From NCBI RefSeq assembly GCF_050483325.1, contig NZ_JBCMYF010000006.1, positions 62,001 through 126,000 of the forward strand: a DNA stretch of 64,000 nucleotides, in the 5' to 3' direction. The position numbers and the translations under genes were made by a program. The notes under the pieces were generated by a model that saw only the letters and a list, made by a program, of their open reading frames with translations, searched no databases and was not told the origin of the DNA. The stretch's first letter is position 1; each line of letters begins with the position of its first letter. Below, in pieces: positions 24,020 through 32,710 of the stretch. Source of the DNA: Bacillus_P idriensis_A. Its GTDB lineage: Bacteria; Bacillota; Bacilli; Bacillales; Bacillaceae.

Positions 24020-25909
24020 ATGTGCGGTTTTGCAGGAGTAATTGATTTTGAAAAAGGGCATTCAAAAAGGTACCGCGAGTATATAGAGGCAGCAAGCAGA
24101 CAAATTGTGCATAGAGGACCTGACGACAGCGGAATGTTTGAGGATGATCATGCTATCCTTGCTTTTAGGCGGCTCAGCATCATTGATGCAGATGGCGGAC
24201 ATCAGCCTATGCCATATGGAGATGATGACCGCTATCAGATTGTTTTTAACGGGGAAATCTATAATTATGTGGAACTTAGAGAACTCTTAATTCAAAAAGG
24301 AGAAAGGTTAAGAACAGAAACAGATACTGAAGTAATCGTTGCGCTGTTTCATCTATATGGTAAGGATGTTCTTTGCTATTTAAGGGGGATGTTTTCCTTC
24401 CTGATCTGGGATAGGCGGGAGCAGCATCTTTTTGCTGCCAGAGATCATTTTGGAATAAAGCCGCTGTACTACATAGAGGATGGATCAGCTGTCCTTTTTG
24501 CTTCTGAAATGAAATCCTTGAAAGAATACAAAAGAATATCTCGTGTTAATGATGTGTCTTTACAGCATTATCTTTCATTTCAATATGTTCCTGATCCTGA
24601 TACCATCGAGAAAGAGATTCACAAAGTTCCGCCAGGATATTGTGTGACAAAAGAGGCAGGCGACCGGATGGTATTAGAGAAGTATTGGGAACCAAAGATG
24701 AAGCCTGTCAAGTCAAGTGATAAGAGCAGGATGATTGATGCCATTCAAACTGTGATCGTCGATTCGGTGAAAATGCATATGCGAAGCGATGTTCCGGTTG
24801 GCTCTTTTTTGTCTGGGGGTGTTGATTCGAGTATCATTGCTTCCATTGCAAGACAGTTTCACCCAGGCTTAAAAACATTTTCTGTTGGATTTAAGCAGGA
24901 TGGCTACAGTGAAATCGATGTAGCAAAAGAAACAGCAGCTGTCATTGGAGTAGAAAACTTCGCATATTATGCAGATCATACCGAGTTTATGAGAGAGCTT
25001 CCAAAGATCATCTGGCATATGGATGATCCGGTAGCAGATCCTGCTTCTATCCCGCTGTATTTTCTTGCCCGGGAAGCCCGCAAGCATGTAAAGGTTGTAT
25101 TATCAGGTGAAGGGGCAGACGAACTGTTTGCAGGCTATAACATTTATAAAGAGCCTTATGATCTGTCTGTCTTTAGTCATCTTCCAACTGGCATCAGGCA
25201 GGCATTAAAACAGCTTGCATCCGTCTTTCCTGAAGGAATGAAAGGCAAAAGCTTCATTGAAAGGGGAACAACTCTTCTAGAAGACCGCTACATAGGAAAT
25301 GCCAACATTTTCTCTGCAGATGAAAAAAAACGGCTCCTCACAGGAAGAGATCAATATGTGAAACCAACGGAAATCACAGGAACTCTTTTTGAAAATGTCC
25401 GTCATCTCGACAGTGTTTCAAAAATGCAGTATATCGATCTTATGACGTGGCTGAAAGGAGATATTCTAGTTAAAGCAGATAAAATGACAATGGCTCATTC
25501 TCTGGAATTAAGAGTTCCCTTTCTGGATAAAGAGGTCTTTCAGGCAGCGGCAGCTATTCCTTTTGAATGGAAAGTGAAAAATGGCGAGACCAAATATCTG
25601 CTTCGCCAGGCTGTCCGTGATCTAGTTCCATCACACGTCCTCAACAGAAGAAAGCTTGGGTTCCCAGTGCCAATCCGTAATTGGCTGAAACATGAGATGT
25701 ATGGGTGGGCGAGTGCCCTCATTTCAGAAAGTGAATTAGATGATTTGATTAATAAGGGATATGCCCATGAACTTCTTCTGAAACATAGAAAAGGGGAAGG
25801 AGATTACAGCAGAAAAATATGGACGATTTTAACATTTATTCTCTGGCATCAGGTTTTTATAGAGAATGTATACAGCTTTAACAGGGACAAGCTTGCTGCA
25901 GCAAAATAA
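24020..25909 (+). CDS. asnB: Asparagine synthase (glutamine-hydrolysing)
   Basis: 629 residues. The N-terminal class II glutaminase domain begins MCGFAGVIDF with catalytic Cys2. The synthetase domain (about 215-600) carries the pyrophosphatase loop SGGVDSS (about residue 265) and the ATP-dependent aspartate-amidation core (GEGADELFAGY). Ammonia from glutamine is channelled to beta-aspartyl-AMP. GGAGGG precedes the ATG. B. subtilis AsnB (632 aa) lies directly after metK too; in that species it also affects peptidoglycan amidation. Confidence 0.95.
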   Translation: MCGFAGVIDFEKGHSKRYREYIEAASRQIVHRGPDDSGMFEDDHAILAFRRLSIIDADGGHQPMPYGDDDRYQIVFNGEIYNYVELRELLIQKGERLRTETDTEVIVALFHLYGKDVLCYLRGMFSFLIWDRREQHLFAARDHFGIKPLYYIEDGSAVLFASEMKSLKEYKRISRVNDVSLQHYLSFQYVPDPDTIEKEIHKVPPGYCVTKEAGDRMVLEKYWEPKMKPVKSSDKSRMIDAIQTVIVDSVKMHMRSDVPVGSFLSGGVDSSIIASIARQFHPGLKTFSVGFKQDGYSEIDVAKETAAVIGVENFAYYADHTEFMRELPKIIWHMDDPVADPASIPLYFLAREARKHVKVVLSGEGADELFAGYNIYKEPYDLSVFSHLPTGIRQALKQLASVFPEGMKGKSFIERGTTLLEDRYIGNANIFSADEKKRLLTGRDQYVKPTEITGTLFENVRHLDSVSKMQYIDLMTWLKGDILVKADKMTMAHSLELRVPFLDKEVFQAAAAIPFEWKVKNGETKYLLRQAVRDLVPSHVLNRRKLGFPVPIRNWLKHEMYGWASALISESELDDLINKGYAHELLLKHRKGEGDYSRKIWTILTFILWHQVFIENVYSFNRDKLAAAK

Positions 25910-25940
25910 AAAAAGCCTCTTCATATGAAGGGGCTTTAAG
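25906..25940. terminator. Terminator between asnB and the converging glycosyltransferase gene
   Basis: AAAGCCTCTTCATATGAAGGGGCTTT palindrome with T/A runs; better T-run on the minus strand. Confidence 0.7.
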
Positions 25941-27078
25941 CATAACGGATAAACTCATGCTGATGAAGGACTTCACTGTATTCATTAAGGAGTCCTTCAA
26001 ATATGCTGTCCCATGTTTGACTGAGGGCGTAAGCACGCGCACTCATTCCCATCTGATACCGCAAAGCATCATTTTGCAAAAGTGTTTCAATGGCGCTTAT
26101 GAACTCTGAAACCGATCCTGTGGTGCATAAATACCCTGTTTTTCCCTGCTGAATAATGTTTTTTACTCCGCCTGAGTTTGCCCCGACAACAGGAGTTCCT
26201 GCAGCGAATGATTCAAGAACAACGTTTCCGAAAGTTTCAGTAGGTGAGGGAAAGACAAAAAGATCAGAGCCGGAATAGATCTTTGCAAGCTTTTCGCCGC
26301 TTGCGTATCCGGCAAATGTCATATTGTCCGGTGCATCTTTTAACATTTCTTCTTTAGACGGTCCATCCCCGACAATTAAAAAGTGCACTTTGCATTTTAG
26401 GTGCTCTGGAAGCTGGTGGGAGATCTTCATCAATGTCTCAACATCTTTTTCGGGTGCAAGCCTTCCCACATAAGTTAAGATGAATTTCTCTTTTATTTGA
26501 TATTCAAGCGTGACTTCTTTCCGCAAATAGTTGGGGTGAAATAATTGGCAGTCCACACCCCTCGACCATATATGGACATTTTCAAATCCCTGATGCAGCA
26601 CTTGCTGCTTTGTTTCTTCAGAAGGCACAAAGATTTTCTCCAAGGGCCTGTGAAACCAATGCATATACTTCCATAAAATCTTTGAGAATATCTGCAGATC
26701 ATAAAATTCCAGATATTGATCAAAATCAGTATGATAGGAACCGACAATGGGAATATTTAATTTCTTGGCATAATGCAGTCCGCATAAACCAATGTTAAAA
26801 GGAGTGGCTACATGAATAATGTCAGGCTTGAATCTGATGAGCTCCGACTTTACTTGCAGCATGTTCGGCCAGGCAAGCCTGCATTCCGGGTATAAAAAAA
26901 AGGAAGAACTCGCAAACCTGTGGATATGGCTTGAAAAAAGAGATTCCTTTGTGCTTTCGGGAGCAAAAACTTTATATTCATGACCTTTGCTTTCTAAATA
27001 ATCGGTAAGACGTTTTAACGTTCTCGCAACACCATTTACATCCGGTGCAAATGTGTCTGTGAATATCGCAATTTTCAT
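25936..27078 (-). CDS. GT4-family glycosyltransferase
   Basis: 380 residues, GT-B fold. N-terminal acceptor domain starts KIAIFTDTFAPDVNGVART. The C-terminal nucleotide-sugar domain has YVGRLAPEKDVETLM (about 205-220) and the E-x7-E motif in PSPTETFGNVVLESFAAGTP (about 275-294). Related enzymes transfer glucose or mannose to lipids (diacylglycerol or phosphatidylinositol glycosyltransferases, DgdA/MgtA type). No membrane helix, so probably peripheral at the inner face. A PAP2 phosphatase gene lies upstream on the same strand (59 bases), suggesting a joint role in envelope lipid metabolism (inference). Confidence 0.88.
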   Translation of the reverse strand: MKIAIFTDTFAPDVNGVARTLKRLTDYLESKGHEYKVFAPESTKESLFSSHIHRFASSSFFLYPECRLAWPNMLQVKSELIRFKPDIIHVATPFNIGLCGLHYAKKLNIPIVGSYHTDFDQYLEFYDLQIFSKILWKYMHWFHRPLEKIFVPSEETKQQVLHQGFENVHIWSRGVDCQLFHPNYLRKEVTLEYQIKEKFILTYVGRLAPEKDVETLMKISHQLPEHLKCKVHFLIVGDGPSKEEMLKDAPDNMTFAGYASGEKLAKIYSGSDLFVFPSPTETFGNVVLESFAAGTPVVGANSGGVKNIIQQGKTGYLCTTGSVSEFISAIETLLQNDALRYQMGMSARAYALSQTWDSIFEGLLNEYSEVLHQHEFIRYA

Positions 27079-27136
27079 CTTATCCCTCCATAAATCAGTT
27101 ACAGTAGCCTGAGTTTGTTACAAATTCAGCTGGAAC

Positions 27137-27691
27137 TTAGAGAATCAGAGAAGCCCCGAAATATTTATTAATAAGAAGAAAACAAGTAATGCCTGCTGTA
27201 GTGCCGAGTAAACATCCTGCAAGTACATCAGAAGGGTAGTGCAAGCCAAGATACATTCTTGAGACGCCGATGATGACACCGAGCGGCAGAAGCAGGATGG
27301 CTGCCTGTGGAAGAATAAAAAGAAAAGGAATAATAACTGAGAAAACAGCTGTTGTATGTCCTGATGGAAAAGAATGATCTTCTAACGGATTTGCTGTTAC
27401 TTTAATTTCTAATAAAGCGAGATAGGGACGTTTCCGGGGATAGCGTTTTTTGACAAATGCTACAGGCAGATGACTAATGAGCAGAGCTGCTGCACTTGAA
27501 ATGGCCGCCATGCGTGTTGCGCCGTCCGTCATGAATATAAGCAGCAGACAAATGGAAATCGTGAAGGTAGCTCCGCCAATGTGTGTAATATTTCGGAAAA
27601 AGCAATTCATAAATTTCCGGTCAAAATGTCTGTTAACACTGCGGAACAATCTGCATTCGAAATCGTACATGTTTTCCATTAGTTTGGTCAT
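27137..27691 (-). CDS. PAP2-family phosphatase (undecaprenyl-diphosphatase-like)
   Basis: 184 residues, five or six membrane helices. The three PAP2 signatures are present: KKRYPRKRP (K-x6-RP), PSGHTTA and SRMYLGLHYPSDV (SR-x5-H-x3-D), giving the phosphohistidine catalytic site on the outer face. It may recycle undecaprenyl pyrophosphate or hydrolyse phosphatidyl-glycerol phosphate. ATG 27691 lies 10 bases after AAGGAG; the longer GTG frame starts inside that site. Probable operon with the downstream glycosyltransferase. Confidence 0.87.
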   Translation of the reverse strand: MTKLMENMYDFECRLFRSVNRHFDRKFMNCFFRNITHIGGATFTISICLLLIFMTDGATRMAAISSAAALLISHLPVAFVKKRYPRKRPYLALLEIKVTANPLEDHSFPSGHTTAVFSVIIPFLFILPQAAILLLPLGVIIGVSRMYLGLHYPSDVLAGCLLGTTAGITCFLLINKYFGASLIL

Positions 27692-27864
27692 CAATCGGAT
27701 GCTCCTTTTCACTGTTTAACCACATTGTAAAACACAAATATTTAGCAAATAATAAGGAAATGTAAAATTTACAAGTAAATTATTTACAAAACAGCACCAG
27801 AATCGTTTGATCAGCCTGAAGCTATTTTCACAAAATAAAAGGAGGAGCACACAATTAACAGCTA

Positions 27865-28065
27865 ATGAAAAAAATCCGTGAAACCGCAGACAAGGGCAAT
27901 TTCACGGAAATACAGGATGATGAAAACACCCATTACTCGGTGTTAACATATATGAGGAGAGAGCATAAATTATTCTTGGTTCTCCTGGATCTTCTTATAA
28001 TATTGACCTTTTTCAGCATACTCTCGGCGAATGCGTTCCATGTCTTTCCGGTCTTCCTCAGTTAA
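27865..28065 (+). CDS. Possible small membrane protein overlapping ytoA
   Basis: 66 codons: a charged N-terminal half (MKKIRETADKGNFTEIQDD) and a hydrophobic C-terminal half (LFLVLLDLLIILTFFSIL). AAAGGAGGAG lies upstream but 17 bases away, and the last third is antisense to ytoA. The hydrophobic half may be only a shadow of ytoA. No family recognised. Confidence 0.25.
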   Translation: MKKIRETADKGNFTEIQDDENTHYSVLTYMRREHKLFLVLLDLLIILTFFSILSANAFHVFPVFLS

Positions 28066-28491
28066 TTCGCGGACTGCCTTTGCAGGTCTTCCGAAAGCAA
28101 GTGTGTTTGGCGGAATCTTCTTGCCCTGGGGGACCAAGCTTCCAGCTCCAATGAAAGCACCTTCGCCTATTTCTGCCCCATCGAGTATAATGGAACCCAT
28201 CCCGATCAATGATTGCTTTCTGATAATCGAGCTATGTAAGATGACTTGATGGCCCACAGTTACCTCATCTTCAATGATAAGGGGAGCATCCGGGCTTTGA
28301 TGAAGACAGCACTGATCCTGAATGTTGACCCTGCTGCCAATAACTGTAGGTGAAACATCGCCTCTTATCACCGTATGAAACCAAATGCTTGATTCAGCGC
28401 CAATTTTGACGTCACCGGTAATCACAGCGGAGTCTGCGATAAATGCCGATTCGGAAATTTGCGGAAAGCTGTCTTTATAAGGGTATATCAT
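27970..28491 (-). CDS. ytoA: Gamma-type carbonic anhydrase/acetyltransferase-like protein YtoA
   Basis: 173 residues. Left-handed beta-helix hexapeptide repeats cover about residues 15-135. The gamma-carbonic anhydrase arrangement of histidines is seen in IWFHTVIRGD, CCLHQSPDAPL and VGHQVILHSS, which would bind a metal at trimer interfaces. This is the PaaY/YrdA/YtoA branch; enzymatic activity in Bacilli is unproven. It faces ytpA divergently, as in B. subtilis. Confidence 0.9.
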   Translation of the reverse strand: MIYPYKDSFPQISESAFIADSAVITGDVKIGAESSIWFHTVIRGDVSPTVIGSRVNIQDQCCLHQSPDAPLIIEDEVTVGHQVILHSSIIRKQSLIGMGSIILDGAEIGEGAFIGAGSLVPQGKKIPPNTLAFGRPAKAVRELTEEDRKDMERIRREYAEKGQYYKKIQENQE

Positions 28492-28584
28492 AAATTTATA
28501 TCTCCTTTATATATGTAAAATGTACACATCGTTATTATAGCAAACTAAACCTTATTTTCTTAAAAGAAAGGTGTGAACAAGATC

Positions 28585-29376
28585 ATGTGGAAATGGGAAT
28601 GTGAAGACTCTGATCCTAAGGGTGTCATCGTAATTGTGCACGGAGCTGCAGAACATCACGGACGTTACCGGTGGCTCGTTGAAATGTGGAAGTGCTCCGG
28701 GTATCATGTCATTATGGGAGATCTCCCGGGTCAGGGCACATCAACGAGAAGACGGGGGCATATTCTGTCATTTGACGAGTATATCACCGAATTTAACGTA
28801 TGGGTAGAAGAAGCGCGGAAGCTTGGATTGCCCCTTTTTTTACTTGGTCACAGTATGGGCGGGCTGATCGTCATCCGGGCCATGCAGGAAAAACACCAGC
28901 ATATTAACGGTGTTATTTTATCTTCGCCATGCCTTGGGCTCGTATATAAGCCAAGTAAAGCGATGGAACTGATCTCTAAGCCATTAAACATTATTGCTCC
29001 AGCGTTAAGAGTTGATTCCGGCTTATCTGTAAGTATAGCAACAAGAAATAAAGAAGTGAGAGACGCCGATGAGAATGATACACTTTATGTGACAAAGGTG
29101 TCCATCAGGTGGTATCGTGAATTAATTAAGGCAATTGAGCAGGCGCATATAAACGTGAAGAAGTTTCCTGATTTACCGCTGCTTGTCATGCAGGGCGGGG
29201 ATGATAAAGTGGTGGACAGTTCTGCTGTTAAGACATGGTTCAACCGTGCTGCATTGTCTGAAAAAGCGTTTAAAGAATGGAAGGGCTTCTATCATGAAAT
29301 TTTTAATGAGCCTGAGCGGGATCAAGTATTTAATTATGCTCAGTCATTTGTTGACGCACATTTAGAGAGCAGATAA
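28585..29376 (+). CDS. ytpA: Alpha/beta hydrolase, lysophospholipase YtpA
   Basis: 263 residues. Starts IVIVHGAAEHHGRYR-like (oxyanion region); nucleophile elbow GHSMGG (about residue 94); acid in MQGGDDKVVD; histidine in GFYHEIFNEPE. Monoacylglycerol-lipase/lysophospholipase group. In B. subtilis YtpA is linked to formation of the phospholipid antibiotic bacilysocin. ATG 28585 is set by GAAAGGTG; a GTG 12 bases upstream overlaps it. The gene is followed 16 bases later by ytpB. Confidence 0.9.
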   Translation: MWKWECEDSDPKGVIVIVHGAAEHHGRYRWLVEMWKCSGYHVIMGDLPGQGTSTRRRGHILSFDEYITEFNVWVEEARKLGLPLFLLGHSMGGLIVIRAMQEKHQHINGVILSSPCLGLVYKPSKAMELISKPLNIIAPALRVDSGLSVSIATRNKEVRDADENDTLYVTKVSIRWYRELIKAIEQAHINVKKFPDLPLLVMQGGDDKVVDSSAVKTWFNRAALSEKAFKEWKGFYHEIFNEPERDQVFNYAQSFVDAHLESR

Positions 29377-29392
29377 TAAAGAGGTGATCTTA

Positions 29393-30472
29393 TTGACGGC
29401 AATACCGCAGCACCCTCTGCGATTAATGGCAAAAATTTATAAAGATATTTTTCCGATTGTGCACACCCATCTCAATCGATGGAGAGAAAAAGCAAGTCAG
29501 ATTCAAAACGCGGAACTTAGAAATCAGGCGCTCTCAAGTATAAATGATAAATCCTTCCACTGTGAGGGCGGAGGGATTTTTGGTCTTTTATCAGAAACAC
29601 ACAAGCATGTATGCATTGAATTTATTGTAGCTTATCAGACGATAAGTGATTATCTTGATAATTTATGCGACCGGAGTACATCGCTTGATCCACTGGACTT
29701 TGCCATGCTGCATCAATCAATGAATGATGCACTGACTGTAGGTTCACCCCTGAAGAATTATTATGCTTACCGGACCGATCAAAATGACGGCGGATACTTG
29801 CAATCACTCGTATCCACTTGCCAGAATATATTAAGTAAACTTGGCAACTACTCTCTAATTGCAGAACATCTGCTCGAATTATCTTGTTATTACTGCGATT
29901 TACAAGTACATAAACATGTAACTATGGATGAGCGCATTCCAAGGCTTGAAACATGGTTTGAAAAAAATAAACCGGCATTCCCGGACATGCAGTGGTATGA
30001 ATTTTCTGCATGTGCAGGATCAACTTTAGGCATTTTTTGTCTCGTCTCTTACGCTTTCCGAGATGATTTCAGCGAGAAGGAAGCTTTCCGAATCCGTGAA
30101 AGTTATTTCCCGTATGTTCAAGGACTGCATATTCTGCTCGACTATTTAATTGATCAGGAAGAAGACCGGATCGGCGGAGATCTGAATTTCTGCAATTACT
30201 ATGAGACTGAGAATGAAATGATGATGAGGCTTGAGCATTTCGTCCTTAAGGCTGATTCAAATCTCAGCGGAATTCCTCATGAAAACTTTCATAAACTTAT
30301 TCACAGAGGGCTGCTTGGCGTTTATTTATCCGACGAAAAAGTAACTTCAAGAAAAGACCTCGGGAAGCTTGCCAGAAAGTTAATTAAACTTGGCGGAAAA
30401 ACGTCTTCGTTTTTTTATTGGAATGGACGGGCCTACCGTGCTATTCAGAAAATGGCTGCGAGAACCTCTTAA
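29393..30472 (+). CDS. ytpB: Tetraprenyl-beta-curcumene synthase
   Basis: 359 residues, PF10776/DUF2600. YtpB cyclises a C35 polyprenyl diphosphate to tetraprenyl-beta-curcumene, the first step to sesquarterpenes found in Bacillus spores and cells. Aspartate-rich segments YQTISDYLDNLCDRS (about 80-94) and LLDYLIDQEEDRIGGD (about 249-264) are likely Mg2+/diphosphate sites. The start is TTG 29393, six bases after GAGGTG; the upstream GTG is inside the ribosome site. Co-transcribed with ytpA and ended by a terminator. No separate cyclase (sqhC) is in the window. Confidence 0.9.
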   Translation: MTAIPQHPLRLMAKIYKDIFPIVHTHLNRWREKASQIQNAELRNQALSSINDKSFHCEGGGIFGLLSETHKHVCIEFIVAYQTISDYLDNLCDRSTSLDPLDFAMLHQSMNDALTVGSPLKNYYAYRTDQNDGGYLQSLVSTCQNILSKLGNYSLIAEHLLELSCYYCDLQVHKHVTMDERIPRLETWFEKNKPAFPDMQWYEFSACAGSTLGIFCLVSYAFRDDFSEKEAFRIRESYFPYVQGLHILLDYLIDQEEDRIGGDLNFCNYYETENEMMMRLEHFVLKADSNLSGIPHENFHKLIHRGLLGVYLSDEKVTSRKDLGKLARKLIKLGGKTSSFFYWNGRAYRAIQKMAARTS

Positions 30473-30474
30473 GC

Positions 30475-30506
30475 AAAAGAGACCGGAATTTTTTCCCGGT
30501 CTCTTG
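30475..30506. terminator. Bidirectional terminator between ytpB and ytqB
   Basis: AAGAGACCGG and CCGGTCTCTT arms with a short T-rich loop. Confidence 0.75.
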
Positions 30507-31085
30507 CTATGCCTGCATTTTTTCAATTGCTAGAACAAATGGAGCACTGTTCTTCTGATTAAGAAATTGATACTGCAGAACGTGCGCCTTTTTTTGATCC
30601 AGCTGTCCTGCATATTCTATTAGGGCATCACGTTCCATTTTCCCGCCGTGGTGACCGTGATAAACAACAAGAATGATGACTCCTCCCTGCTTCATCATGG
30701 AGAAGAGCTGTTCAATCGCCCTGATTGTTGACTCAGGCTTCGTGACGATTTCTTTGTCGCCGCCAGGCAAATAACCTAAGTTGAAGATAGCTGATGCTAT
30801 ATTTCCTGAGACAGCGGCCGGCAGACAGTCAGCTGCCTTTTCATGGCTTTCTTTGAATAATGTTACACGGTCTGTTAATGCGTGTTCTGACAGTCTTGCT
30901 GAAGTAGTCAAAATGGCATCATCCTGAATATCAAACCCAAAAACATGCCCGGTTTCACCGACAAGATCTGCGAGGAAAACCGTATCATGTCCATTTCCGA
31001 TTGTCGCGTCTATTGCAATGTCTCCTTGAGTCACTGTCTTGGATAAGAGGGATTTTGCAAAAGGAAGCACCCGTTCTAATTTCAT
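30507..31085 (-). CDS. mnmM: tRNA wobble-uridine methyltransferase MnmM (YtqB)
   Basis: 192 residues, class I SAM-dependent methyltransferase (PF06962). SAM motif I is AIDATIGNGHDTVFLA (about 24-39), and a later motif is ASAIFNLGYLPGGD. YtqB/MnmM adds the last methyl group of mnm5(s2)U34 in tRNAs of Gram-positive bacteria that lack MnmC. It overlaps the upstream radical-SAM gene ytqA by four bases (ATGA), which signals coupled translation of the two tRNA-modification enzymes. Confidence 0.9.
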   Translation of the reverse strand: MKLERVLPFAKSLLSKTVTQGDIAIDATIGNGHDTVFLADLVGETGHVFGFDIQDDAILTTSARLSEHALTDRVTLFKESHEKAADCLPAAVSGNIASAIFNLGYLPGGDKEIVTKPESTIRAIEQLFSMMKQGGVIILVVYHGHHGGKMERDALIEYAGQLDQKKAHVLQYQFLNQKNSAPFVLAIEKMQA

Positions 31086-32047
31086 TCTGCGATTACCTTT
31101 TCTTTCTGAAAATATTTTCCCTGATAGCTGCCCCGTGCTTTTAATTCTGCATCAATGGAGTTCAGAACATCCCACTTGTTCACACTCCACATCGGGCCAA
31201 TCATTAAATCAATAGGTCCATCCCCTGTAATCCTGTGAACAATCATTTCCGGAGGCAGAATTTCAAGCTGGTCGCATACAAGGCTCACATAGTCTTCTTT
31301 TGTTAAAAATTCCAGTTTGCCCTTTTCATATTGCTTTACCATTGGCGTCCCTTTTAAAAGATGAAGAAGATGGATTTTAATGCCCTGAACATCAAGTTTT
31401 GAAACAGAACGGGCTGTTTCCATCATCATCTCATTTGATTCAAGGGGAAGACCGTTAATAATATGGGAACAAACACGAATGTTATGTTTGCGCAGCTTTT
31501 CAACGCCTTCTTTATAGCATTCATAATCGTGGGCACGATTTATAAGCAGTGCTGTCCGTTCATGAACAGTCTGCAGCCCAAGTTCGACCCAAAGGTACGT
31601 TCTTTTGTTTAATTCGGCAAGATACAGAACAACGTCCTCGGGAAGGCAATCCGGCCGTGTTGCAATCGATAATCCGACAACGCCGTCTAATTCAAGAACA
31701 GATTCAAATTTCTCACGCAGGACCTCTACAGGTGCATGGGTATTTGTATACGCTTGAAAATAGGCCATATATTTCCCGTTTTTCCATTTTTCGTGCATTT
31801 TATCTTTGATTTGATTGAATTGAGCAACAAGATCTTCTGCGCGGTTTCCTGCAAAATCGCCTGAACCGGCTGCACTGCAAAATGTGCAGCCTCCGTATGC
31901 TGCTGTGCCGTCACGATTGGGGCAGTCAAATCCCCCGTCTAATGCTACTTTAAAAACTTTATGTCCAAAGTGATTTCTTAAATGATAATTCCATGTATGA
32001 TACCGTTTTTCATCTGCTGCATATGGAAAAGGGTTTATCTGCTTCAA
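31082..32047 (-). CDS. ytqA: Radical SAM protein YtqA (MnmL-type tRNA modification enzyme)
   Basis: 321 residues, TIGR01212 family. The cluster cysteines are C42, C54 and C57 (DCPNRDGTAAYGGCTFC), the spaced arrangement typical of this family rather than CxxxCxxC. SAM-binding segments include GLSIATRPDCLPE. The family member in Bacillus has been linked to conversion of cmnm5U to nm5U at the tRNA wobble position, upstream of MnmM. First gene of the ytqA-ytqB pair; AAGGAGG precedes its ATG. Confidence 0.9.
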   Translation of the reverse strand: MKQINPFPYAADEKRYHTWNYHLRNHFGHKVFKVALDGGFDCPNRDGTAAYGGCTFCSAAGSGDFAGNRAEDLVAQFNQIKDKMHEKWKNGKYMAYFQAYTNTHAPVEVLREKFESVLELDGVVGLSIATRPDCLPEDVVLYLAELNKRTYLWVELGLQTVHERTALLINRAHDYECYKEGVEKLRKHNIRVCSHIINGLPLESNEMMMETARSVSKLDVQGIKIHLLHLLKGTPMVKQYEKGKLEFLTKEDYVSLVCDQLEILPPEMIVHRITGDGPIDLMIGPMWSVNKWDVLNSIDAELKARGSYQGKYFQKEKVIAE

Positions 32048-32226
32048 ACTAGAAAAACCTCCTTACTTCGTAAATAGCCATCAGAGCATTTTATCATGGT
32101 GTCTGTCTCTATGACAAACACCTGTACCATCATTTCCAATTGTTTATCCGTAATTTGAATGCTTAGATTGAGCAAACTATCCGTAATGAAGTGAAATGCT
32201 TCATTTACTTATAGGGGGTTTGCAAA

Positions 32227-32490
32227 ATGGCAACAAGACAATCTGTAACTGAATGTCTCGACCGATGCACAAATACGTATGACTATGCCAGAAGTCAATA
32301 TGCTGAGGGATCAAAGCAGGAGCATTACAATGACACAGAATATTCACAAGCTCAGCAAATGCTTGAGGATGCGGTAAATGAGTGCAATTCTTTAACATTA
32401 AGCGCCAACGATCAGCAAAAAGAACAGCTATACAGAATGCGTCTTCAGCTTCAGCAGCTTCAAAATGAAATGATTCTACTGAACCATTAG
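32227..32490 (+). CDS. ytzC: YtzC, DUF2524 family protein
   Basis: 87 residues, helical and hydrophilic (ECLDRCTNTYDYARSQY; QLQQLQNEMILLNH at the end), matching the Bacillus DUF2524/YtzC family. The ribosome site is ATAGGGGG. Function unknown. Its stop codon overlaps the ribosome site of the next small gene, so both are likely on one short message ending at 32710. Confidence 0.82.
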   Translation: MATRQSVTECLDRCTNTYDYARSQYAEGSKQEHYNDTEYSQAQQMLEDAVNECNSLTLSANDQQKEQLYRMRLQLQQLQNEMILLNH

Positions 32491-32505
32491 GAGGACTGTG
32501 TCAAA

Positions 32506-32667
32506 ATGAAAAAACGTTCAAAACAAAATAATCCTGAACAAAAGACAAGAAACGGCGCTAATAATCAAGATGTTGAATTTGGGAAAGACTTCGATCCTGT
32601 TAAGCAATCCAAGAAAAAGTACGAACAGCAGGGACAGCCTGTAAAATCGAAACAGCATTCAGAATAA
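32506..32667 (+). CDS. Small hydrophilic protein
   Basis: 53 residues, highly charged and free of hydrophobic stretches (MKKRSKQNNPEQKTRNGANN, then DVEFGKDFDPVKQSKKKYEQ). TAGGAGGA at the ytzC stop gives a ribosome site 11 bases from ATG. Composition (K, Q, N, E, D) is like small spore-associated or disordered stress proteins of Bacillus, but I do not recognise a named family. A terminator follows directly. Confidence 0.68.
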   Translation: MKKRSKQNNPEQKTRNGANNQDVEFGKDFDPVKQSKKKYEQQGQPVKSKQHSE

Positions 32668-32671
32668 GTTT

Positions 32672-32710
32672 GAAAACTGCTTCCATTATGGAGGCAGTTT
32701 TCATTTTTTT
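32672..32710 (+). terminator. Terminator of ytzC unit
   Basis: GAAAACTGC and GCAGTTTTC arms with an internal TCC/GGA pair, then seven T residues. Confidence 0.85.
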
